From: Aquimarina spinulae
GTDB taxonomy: Bacteria; Bacteroidota; Bacteroidia; Flavobacteriales; Flavobacteriaceae
Assembly: GCF_943373825.1 (NCBI RefSeq)
Contig: NZ_CALSBP010000002.1
Location: 2,407,501-2,471,500, forward strand
Length of the DNA: 64,000 nucleotides
Reading direction: 5' to 3'
Within the stretch, counting starts at the first letter, position 1. The number at the start of each line of letters is the position of its first letter. The position numbers and the translations under genes are program-made. The notes beneath the pieces were generated by a model. It saw only the letters and a program-made list of their open reading frames with translations. It had not been told where the DNA came from and did not search any database. Shown here in pieces: positions 30,482-38,298 of this stretch.

Positions 30482-31924
30482 TTAATATCCTGGATTTTGG
30501 ATAAGAAGCCCTCCACTTTTTTGTATTTGATCATTAGGAATAGGAAACACCTCGTGTTTTCCATCTACAAAGGACTTACCATGTGCTCTAAGCACAGTAC
30601 CTGCTCTTCCTTGTCGTACCAGATCAAAATACCGATCATGCTCAAAAGCAAGTTCATGCCTTCTTTCATTCCAAACAGCCATTTGATCAACACTAACGGC
30701 ATTGCTTAAACCTGCTCTATTTCTAACCTGGTTTAACGGAGCTGCAGCATCTCCTCCTACTTGCAAAGCTGCTTCGGCATTGATTAATAGTATTTCTGCA
30801 AAACGTAGTATTCGTATATTTTTCCCGGTTTCCCAAGCATCAGATAATGCACTTGAGTATGCTTTCTGGTTATACATTGGATTTACTACCGTATTTGCCA
30901 CTAGCCTGCCATCAAATAAAGTTTCACCTCTAAATATTATAGTACCATCTCTTCTCGTATCTCCTGGTTCGTATGAATCGGCAAGATTTTGGGTAGGAGT
31001 ATTAAATCCCCAGCCCCAGCCGCCATCGCCTCTAGCTCCCTGGCTTACGCTATATCCTTGTACTCCTGCAGTAGGTGTTTCGCCACGAGCTTGTATTTCA
31101 AAAATGGATTCGGTATTATTTTCTCCAATCTCTTTCCAGATATCTTCATAGTTGGCAGTAAGGCCGTATTCTCCAGATCCTATAATTTCATTAGTTAGCT
31201 CATACGCTTTTGTCCACTTATTTTGGTACATACTTACTTTGGCCAACAATGCTTTTGCTGCTCCATTAGTTGCCCTACCTAACTCAGAACTATCATATTC
31301 ACTCTTTTGGGGTAATGCCAGTATAGCCTCTTGTAAATCTGTTTCGATAAAAACATAGGTCTCTTCTTTTGTAGCTCTTTTTAAAAGTTCATTCGGATTT
31401 GAATTAAGATCAGGCACATCTCCTATTAAAGGTACACCTCCAAACATTTTAACTAACCTAAAATATAGTAATGCTCTTAAGAATTTTGTTTCACCAATAA
31501 GTCTGCTTTTTAATGTATCGTCTAATTCATTAAAGGATTCTAATCTACTTAATGCCTGATTAGCCCTTTGTATACCATCATAATGGGCTTCCCATATTTC
31601 ATTGAATGATATCGAGGTTGCATCAAAAGTAAGTGCGTCTAATAGATGTTTATCTGTTCCTGTATCTCCCGGATCACTACCTTTATCTGCATCATCTGAA
31701 GTAATACTAGAAATTCCATTCCATGAAAATGAACTCATTGGCCATTGTAAAAAACTATTATAAACAGCGTTTACAAGTTCTGAAGCATTCTCAACAGTTA
31801 TAGCTTCTTCGGTTTCCTGATTTGACTCTACTTCGAGAAAATCTTCACTGCATCCCAATAGTAGGATAAGCATAAAAAACAAAGAAAGGTGATATCGCAT
31901 TGCGCTTTTTATTAAATTTTTCAT
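30482..31924 (-). CDS. SusD/RagB-family surface glycan-binding lipoprotein
   Basis: The 480-residue lipoprotein (LILLLGCSEDF, Cys25) forms the lid of the SusC transporter and binds the glycan at the outer surface. It shows the SusD N-terminal helical TPR region (VNAVYNSFLQWP, ALSRLESF, FLRALLYFRLVKMFGGVPLI) and the C-terminal hallmark NEAALQVGGDAA-like and LNQVRNRAGL, WNERRHELAFEHDRYFDLVRQGRA, ending in FPIPNDQIQKSGGLLIQNPGY. It follows susC by 10 bp, the standard order. The N-terminal CSE acidic residues fit export of lipoproteins to the cell surface in Bacteroidota. Confidence 0.96.
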   Translation of the reverse strand: MKNLIKSAMRYHLSLFFMLILLLGCSEDFLEVESNQETEEAITVENASELVNAVYNSFLQWPMSSFSWNGISSITSDDADKGSDPGDTGTDKHLLDALTFDATSISFNEIWEAHYDGIQRANQALSRLESFNELDDTLKSRLIGETKFLRALLYFRLVKMFGGVPLIGDVPDLNSNPNELLKRATKEETYVFIETDLQEAILALPQKSEYDSSELGRATNGAAKALLAKVSMYQNKWTKAYELTNEIIGSGEYGLTANYEDIWKEIGENNTESIFEIQARGETPTAGVQGYSVSQGARGDGGWGWGFNTPTQNLADSYEPGDTRRDGTIIFRGETLFDGRLVANTVVNPMYNQKAYSSALSDAWETGKNIRILRFAEILLINAEAALQVGGDAAAPLNQVRNRAGLSNAVSVDQMAVWNERRHELAFEHDRYFDLVRQGRAGTVLRAHGKSFVDGKHEVFPIPNDQIQKSGGLLIQNPGY

Positions 31925-31934
31925 ATTAATTTTT

Positions 31935-34919
31935 TTAAAAAGAAGTGTTTATACCAAAATAAAATGACCTGAGTGTGGGATATGCATTTAACTCGATCCC
32001 GGCTGTACCCAGAGGATCTCCCGGAAGTTCTGGCGTGTACCCCGAAAATTTCTTGAAAATAAAAGGGTTTTTTGCAGATGCATATATTCTAACTTTAGAG
32101 AAAATACTTATAACATCTTTTGGCAAAGAATACCCTAATGTGATATTGTTAATTCTGAAAAAATCTCCTGATTCTAAATAGTAGTTAGAAGACAGTGGCA
32201 CATCATTAGAAGCAATTGGAGTTGTATTACTCGGTCTACCAGATGTCCATCTATTATTAAATACAGATTGTTCTATATTTTCATTTCCGAATCGCTGTGC
32301 TTTTTTTCCGTTATAGACTTTGTTACCTAAGTTACCAAAAGTATCTATCGAAAGGTCAAAATTTTTGTATTCGACACCGAGGTTAAGTCCAAAGAAGTAT
32401 TTTGGAATATAAGAACCGAAGAATTTTCGATCTCCTTCATCAGTAATACCATTATTATTTACATCTTCGTATACTAATTCTCCTCTGTCATCAATACCAA
32501 TTGCATTATATAAGAAAAAACTCCCTAAAGGTTGTCCTACAGCTACTTTTTTGGTATACTGCCCATTATCAATATTTCCTCCTTGTTGCTCATTAAAAAA
32601 CGGGCTGGTTACTTTGGTAAGTTCATTTTCATTAAAGGAGAAACTTCCTCCCAAATTATACTTTACTGTTCCTATAGTATCTGCCCAGTTTAATGTTATT
32701 TCTGCTCCTTTATTTACAATTTCTCCTACGTGAGAATTAAAAGGGTCAAAACCAAAAACATCTGGAAGCTGTACTTCTAAAGTAGCATTGGTATTGGTTC
32801 TTTGATAGTAATCTAATTCTCCACTTAATTTATGATTTAAAAGAGCAAATTCTAATCCTACGTCAAATTCATTTGTTCTCTCCCAGGTCAGATCTTCATT
32901 GATAGTACCTGTAACTGTGATCCCTTGCTGTAGTTCCTGATTAGGTCCAAAGGGAAAAAACCCACCACTACCTGTTGTTGCTGTTATTACATTAAAAGGT
33001 ACATTTTGATTACCCAACTCCCCATAACTTGCTCTAAGTTTTAGTTTATCAAACCATCCATCTTGCATAAAATCTTCTTTGGTCAATACCCAACCTACAC
33101 TTACTGCATAAAAATTACCGAATCTTTTTCCGGGTTGAAACTTGCTTGAACCATCTCTCCTAAAAGAGGCATTAAATAAGTATTTACTATTATAATCATA
33201 ATTTACCCTGGCAATATAGGAGTACAGTCTATCTGATACACTAAATGATCCAGACGAAAGTTGAGTATCATCTTCATCCCCTGTGTTTAGGTTAAATCTA
33301 AGATTTGAGTCCAGAGGAACATTATTTCGTACTCCTCTTAAAAATTCTCCTCCACTTTCTTCAGAGGTAATACCTAAAGTCGCTTTAATTGTATGAGATT
33401 CACCAAATGTTTTATTGAAGGTGAAATAATTATCTAAAAACCACCTATAATTATTGGTATGTGTAACTGTTAATCTAGTTTTTGCAGGGTTTTCTATCCC
33501 TCCTTCAAAGTTTTCTTCAAGATTCGCTGGATTGTTTGCTAAAAAAGAGCCTAATCTATCTTCAAAATTATAAAATCTTCCATATTCTGTTTCTACAGAA
33601 AAACGAGATGTAAATGTTAATGGTTCTATTATTTTATAGTCTAGTTTAAATGCTCCCTGTAGCTTAAAGAATTTTTGCTTTTCGTCTTGAAAAAATAAAT
33701 CTTTTACCGGATTAGATACATTATTAAAAGCTGCAGATGAACCAAACCGTCCTTCTTCATCTCTTATTGGCACAATAGGGGATTGTTTATAAGCATTTGT
33801 AAATGCATTAAATCCTTTTGGAGTTATATTAGCCAATTGTGCATTTACATTATGAGAAAAATTAATTTTTTTGCCAATCTTATAGTCGACATTACTACGT
33901 AATGTAAGTCTATCAAAATCATTACCTATTAATATCCCTTCTTCTTTATTAAAGCCTGCACTAAAAAAAGAGCGGATTTTTTCTGAACCTCCTGATACTG
34001 ATAAATTATAGTTAGATATACGACCTGTTCTTGTTATTGCGTCCAACCAATTTGTATTATATTTTTGATTAGAAAAGAAAAAACCACTGGTATCATTATC
34101 ATTATTAGGATCATCATCATTTCTTAAATCTCTTAGAGCTGCCTCGTTATTATAAGTCACAAAAGATGTTGCATCTGCCAGTTTAACTCTACTTAATATA
34201 TCACGATACCCTGTATAGGTATCAAAAGAAATTTCCATCTTTCCTGTTTTTCCTTTTTTGGTAGTAATTATGATCACTCCATTAGCGCCTCTGTTTCCAT
34301 AAATAGCTAGGGATGCAGCATCTTTTAAGATATTCATCGTAAGAATATCTAATGTATTGATGTTATTAATATTATTGGTCAATACACCATCAACTACATA
34401 TAGTGGTTCTCTACCGCCTTGAATAGTTCCTAATCCTCTGATAATTACTGTTGAAGCCTGCCCAGGTGCATCTGAAGCAATTACTTGTACACCTGCAGCT
34501 TTTCCTTGCAATGCTTGAGAAGCATTAATAATTGGTTCTCTGGATAGTTCGTCTCCTTTAACTGTAGCTACCGCACTGGTAAGAATAGATTTTCTTTGGG
34601 TTCCATACCCTACAACAACTACTTGCTCGAGTTCTGAGGTATTAGACTCCATATATATAGTATAATCGGTATTTTCTGTTATTAAAATTTCTTTAGTTTT
34701 GAAACCTAAATAACTTACCATAAGAGTATCTCCTATTTGAGTATTTATTGTGAATCTTCCATCAAAATCTGTTAATGCCCCTTTGGATGTTCCTTTTACT
34801 AAAACATTACATCCTGGTAGTGGCATATTGTTATCAGAATATATTGTTCCGGTAATAGTTTGCTGTGCTATTACACTATTATAGATCAACAGTAAGCAAA
34901 TGAGAATTTGATTTTTCAT
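31935..34919 (-). CDS. SusC/RagA-family TonB-dependent outer-membrane transporter
   Basis: The 994-residue protein imports glycan oligomers across the outer membrane. It has a signal peptide (about residues 1-18), a carboxypeptidase-D-like domain (GCNVLVKGTSKGALTDFDGRF region, about 35-90), a plug with QVVVVGYGTQRKSILTSAVA and IRGLGTIQGGREPLYVVDG, GNRGANGVIIITTKKG, and a long C-terminal beta-barrel ending in FYFGINTSF. First gene of the PUL operon; a TAAATTTG -7-like element lies 89-96 bp upstream of the start. The regulator gene at 35115-37886 is directly upstream on the same strand. Confidence 0.97.
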   Translation of the reverse strand: MKNQILICLLLIYNSVIAQQTITGTIYSDNNMPLPGCNVLVKGTSKGALTDFDGRFTINTQIGDTLMVSYLGFKTKEILITENTDYTIYMESNTSELEQVVVVGYGTQRKSILTSAVATVKGDELSREPIINASQALQGKAAGVQVIASDAPGQASTVIIRGLGTIQGGREPLYVVDGVLTNNINNINTLDILTMNILKDAASLAIYGNRGANGVIIITTKKGKTGKMEISFDTYTGYRDILSRVKLADATSFVTYNNEAALRDLRNDDDPNNDNDTSGFFFSNQKYNTNWLDAITRTGRISNYNLSVSGGSEKIRSFFSAGFNKEEGILIGNDFDRLTLRSNVDYKIGKKINFSHNVNAQLANITPKGFNAFTNAYKQSPIVPIRDEEGRFGSSAAFNNVSNPVKDLFFQDEKQKFFKLQGAFKLDYKIIEPLTFTSRFSVETEYGRFYNFEDRLGSFLANNPANLEENFEGGIENPAKTRLTVTHTNNYRWFLDNYFTFNKTFGESHTIKATLGITSEESGGEFLRGVRNNVPLDSNLRFNLNTGDEDDTQLSSGSFSVSDRLYSYIARVNYDYNSKYLFNASFRRDGSSKFQPGKRFGNFYAVSVGWVLTKEDFMQDGWFDKLKLRASYGELGNQNVPFNVITATTGSGGFFPFGPNQELQQGITVTGTINEDLTWERTNEFDVGLEFALLNHKLSGELDYYQRTNTNATLEVQLPDVFGFDPFNSHVGEIVNKGAEITLNWADTIGTVKYNLGGSFSFNENELTKVTSPFFNEQQGGNIDNGQYTKKVAVGQPLGSFFLYNAIGIDDRGELVYEDVNNNGITDEGDRKFFGSYIPKYFFGLNLGVEYKNFDLSIDTFGNLGNKVYNGKKAQRFGNENIEQSVFNNRWTSGRPSNTTPIASNDVPLSSNYYLESGDFFRINNITLGYSLPKDVISIFSKVRIYASAKNPFIFKKFSGYTPELPGDPLGTAGIELNAYPTLRSFYFGINTSF

Positions 34920-35007
34920 CTAAAAATTAATTATTTGTTAACACTAGGTTAAAATTACTTATTGCTGTTGTAAAAACTTTTGTAGTATCAATATATTCTT
35001 ACAGAAA

Positions 35008-35015
35008 CAAATTTA
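35008..35015 (-). promoter_or_regulatory. Candidate -7 promoter element of the PUL operon
   Basis: The minus strand reads TAAATTTG, matching the Bacteroidota TAnnTTTG -7 consensus, about 90 bp upstream of the susC start. No clear TTG-type -33 element is seen at the usual distance, so confidence is low; regulated promoters often lack it. Confidence 0.3.
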
Positions 35016-35114
35016 AATATTTATAAATCAGATATTTATAAAATAAAATACATCAGTATTTTAACATATTGATGTATTTAAGATGTAATTATTTTGAAGA
35101 AATAAATGGATGAT

Positions 35115-37886
35115 TTAGAGTTTCATTAAGAAACTTGATAGGCTATCTTTAGCATTAAGCTCTAATTTTTTTCTTAATCGATAACGTTGTAGCTCTACAC
35201 CCCTTACACTTATTCCTAATAATGGAGCTATATCTTTAGTAATTAATCCAATTTTAATATAAGCACAAAGTTTAAGGTCTTTGGTCGTTAGTTTTGGAAA
35301 TTTTGATATTAATGATTTGAAAAAATCCTCATGCAATTCATTAAAATTAGATTCAAAGATTTTCCAATTGTCATTACTATTTATATGTTTTTTAGACGAG
35401 TCAAGTAGTCGTTTAGTTCTATATTCATTTGTAGAAAACTTTTTTAACCTATTAAGTTCATTCCTTAACTCTATTATCATCTCATTTTTGTTCGTGACTG
35501 ATAAAGTAGAATTCGTAAGCTCTCGTTTTTTGTTTCTTATTTCCTTTTCGAGGTTTTTCTTTTCAATTACATTTATTTTCTTTTGCATCTCTCGCATGTA
35601 CTCTTCCTGAAGCGCCAATTGTTGTTTTCTTATCTTTATTTTATTGATTTTATAGACCATAAATAGTAATCCCATTGCCAGAAGCGAGTACAACAATTTC
35701 ATAATATTAGAGAAATACCAGGGAGGTAACACCTTTAAAGCTATCTGTTTTATTAAATTTTCTCCCTTTTGATTATCATTTTCTAATGATAATGTATAAT
35801 CTCCATAGGGAAGATTTTGAAGAATCAACTTCCCTTCTTTAACAAATTCCTTTTGATCCACTTCTCCTGATAGTGTATAACTAAAATCATTTCCATAAGA
35901 TTTTGGCATATATATTTCAAATGCTAAATATTTAGCATCTTCAAATGGTATATGAATAAGTGTATCATATATTGAGAATTGTTTTGTTCTAGAATATATT
36001 TTATCTATTACCGGAGTTTGCGAACTCTTTTTATCATTTCGTAAAGCATTTATATTATACATTGCAAAACCATCATTAAGGTTGATCATCCTTAAGGAAT
36101 CATTTTTGAATATAATCTTTTCATATTTTGCAACAAGACGTTGTTTAATGCCGGCAACATTAATTTTATAGATTTCCTTATAGTTACCATCTGTAAGAGT
36201 TAATGTATTTTCACTTTTTCTATCTATAAACCAAGCTTCATTTTTTTCTTTGTGAATAAGTACCTTGTCATCAAAGTCTTTAAACTTCTTAAAGCTACCA
36301 ATACTGTCTTTTTGTTGAAAATACTGGAACCATTTTCCTGAATTATAAAATACTATATCAGAATCAATTTTAAAAATATTAGTTTGATATTGTTTAAAAT
36401 TCTTATTCTCTCCATAAGAAGTAACTTTTATTGCTTTAGTATAATTTTCATTCAGTTCTATTCTAAAAACTCCTTTATACGAATGTGTAACCCAAATCAC
36501 TCTATCAGACTCAAAAACAATATCATTCACCAAAAAAGATAGGTTTTCAATTACATGAGAATGCCAATCATTCCCATCCTTTCTTAAGAAATTAATTCCG
36601 TAATAAGTTCCTTGTAAATACTCTTTTTGTTGCCCTGGTACTTTTATAGTACAATAGACACCTCCTGATGTTAGTTTTTGAGATAATCTATTGTCCTCGA
36701 TCAAAAAACTACCATCATTGTGTCCTGCAATAATTTGGTTTTCTATAATGCTTAAATCCCAAACCTGTCCTTCTGATCCTTCGATAAACTGTAGTTTTTT
36801 ATCATTAGAATAGGTATAAATTCCGGTATTACTCGCCAGGTAGTATTTTTCATTTAAAAAGGCAACATCATATACTGTTCCTACGGTTCCTGTAAAATCT
36901 TTATAATATGAAAAGGGAGTTTTAAAATCAATTTTCCCTAGTCCATTATCCAAAGCTGCCCAAAGATTTCCTTCATGAACTTTTAACCCCAAAACTGTAT
37001 TGTTTTGCAAACCCGATTCTTTATTGAGGTATTGAAGAGTTTTTGTGTTTAGATTATAAATTATAACCCCATTCTTAATTGTTCCTAATGCCAGGTGCTC
37101 TTCATCTAAAAAAACAGCCTTGTTAAGTACGTTAGTATTTAAAAATAAATTGACTTCTTCTGGTAGTGGTGACAACTTATTAGAATCATAAATAAACCCT
37201 CCTTCATTCAAATCAAAAAAGAAAAGTTTATTTGAAATTACCGAAACATTGTTTACCGAGCTAATTGTATACTCACTCTCTGAAAACTCAAAAGATATTA
37301 GCTTATTTTCTTTTAATTCCTGAACTCCTTTATTTCTGTTAGCAACTATTAATTTATTGTTATAAACAGTAATGTCATATACTCCCTGACTATCTTCAAT
37401 ATATTGGATTTGATTACCATCATATATATAAATCCCTCCTGCAAAGGATTCAAAAACAATATGATCTTTATACGCTATTATTTTCCAAAATTGTTCATTC
37501 CTAAATTGGTGATTCGCATCAAAAGAAGAAACTAACGAGGTATATTTATAATTCCCATAAATATCTTTTTCCCAAAACCCAAATTCTTCATAAGACCCTG
37601 TATATATCCTGTTTTTTACACATAAAACTGATCTAATTATCGTTTTGTTTGGTAATTCAAATAATTGCCAGGATTGCCCATTATATCGTAATAAGCCTTT
37701 ATTGTTTGCCACATAAACAACTCCATTAGCATCAATATCAATACCCCAATTTTGGTTATCGGCTTTATAGTTGGCTATAGTATAGTTTTCTATTTCGGGG
37801 TGAAATATTTGTGCCTGAACAGGAAAATTAAATCCTAAGGAAAAAACAGTAAATAAGTAAGCTTTTAGTATAGTATCTAATTTCAT
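35115..37886 (-). CDS. Reg_prop/Y_Y_Y sensor with membrane helix and LuxR-type HTH, PUL regulator
   Basis: The 923-residue protein combines a signal peptide (ending FPVQAQ), an N-terminal periplasmic beta-propeller of Reg_prop-like repeats (about 25-640), a Y_Y_Y-type Ig domain (about 640-720, with YTLSGE and LPYGDYTLSLE), one transmembrane helix (about 722-745), a coiled-coil (KNLEKEIRNKKRELTN region) and a C-terminal LuxR-type HTH (about 855-915: LTTKDLKLCAYIKIGL, ISVRGVELQRYRLRKK). There is no histidine kinase or receiver domain, so it is a one-piece membrane-bound transcription regulator. Location directly upstream of susC suggests it senses the PUL glycan and activates the operon. Confidence 0.88.
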   Translation of the reverse strand: MKLDTILKAYLFTVFSLGFNFPVQAQIFHPEIENYTIANYKADNQNWGIDIDANGVVYVANNKGLLRYNGQSWQLFELPNKTIIRSVLCVKNRIYTGSYEEFGFWEKDIYGNYKYTSLVSSFDANHQFRNEQFWKIIAYKDHIVFESFAGGIYIYDGNQIQYIEDSQGVYDITVYNNKLIVANRNKGVQELKENKLISFEFSESEYTISSVNNVSVISNKLFFFDLNEGGFIYDSNKLSPLPEEVNLFLNTNVLNKAVFLDEEHLALGTIKNGVIIYNLNTKTLQYLNKESGLQNNTVLGLKVHEGNLWAALDNGLGKIDFKTPFSYYKDFTGTVGTVYDVAFLNEKYYLASNTGIYTYSNDKKLQFIEGSEGQVWDLSIIENQIIAGHNDGSFLIEDNRLSQKLTSGGVYCTIKVPGQQKEYLQGTYYGINFLRKDGNDWHSHVIENLSFLVNDIVFESDRVIWVTHSYKGVFRIELNENYTKAIKVTSYGENKNFKQYQTNIFKIDSDIVFYNSGKWFQYFQQKDSIGSFKKFKDFDDKVLIHKEKNEAWFIDRKSENTLTLTDGNYKEIYKINVAGIKQRLVAKYEKIIFKNDSLRMINLNDGFAMYNINALRNDKKSSQTPVIDKIYSRTKQFSIYDTLIHIPFEDAKYLAFEIYMPKSYGNDFSYTLSGEVDQKEFVKEGKLILQNLPYGDYTLSLENDNQKGENLIKQIALKVLPPWYFSNIMKLLYSLLAMGLLFMVYKINKIKIRKQQLALQEEYMREMQKKINVIEKKNLEKEIRNKKRELTNSTLSVTNKNEMIIELRNELNRLKKFSTNEYRTKRLLDSSKKHINSNDNWKIFESNFNELHEDFFKSLISKFPKLTTKDLKLCAYIKIGLITKDIAPLLGISVRGVELQRYRLRKKLELNAKDSLSSFLMKL

Positions 37887-38298
37887 GTATAAAAATAGTC
37901 TCTAAAATTTTCTTGACTCTTTAATTTAAATATACAACAATTAATATTGGTAATACCCTAGTCTAAATGATATCAAATTTTACCTAATTGTTCTTTTTCT
38001 TTAGTTATCTATAAACTATTCTAATTCTTTGAAGCTTAAATAGAGTAATTATATTACATCATTTATACATCTTAGTGTTAAAAAACTATCGAAAACACAT
38101 ACTTCAATGACATATTAATATTCTTAAAATCAAATAGTTAAAAACACATCGTTGAAATTAAACACTGGTAATCTTAAGGCTTATATCCTTAATAATAATG
38201 AATTTTGTCATAGAATATATATTCAATATTAGACATCAATTTAAACTCAAAAAAACGACTTTCAAAAAAACATGTATTAATTCTTAAAACTTAAAAAA
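37887..38298. other. Divergent intergenic region (regulator / second multimodular enzyme)
   Basis: A 412-bp AT-rich stretch between the regulator (minus) and the enzyme gene at 38299 (plus). It must hold both promoters, but no TAnnTTTG element with a good -33 partner was found on either strand, and no hairpin or open frame stands out. Confidence 0.5.

Noticed and set aside
30702..31151. 149-codon open frame antisense to susD
   Set aside because: Opposite strand of a clear SusD gene, with no recognisable domain and unlikely composition.
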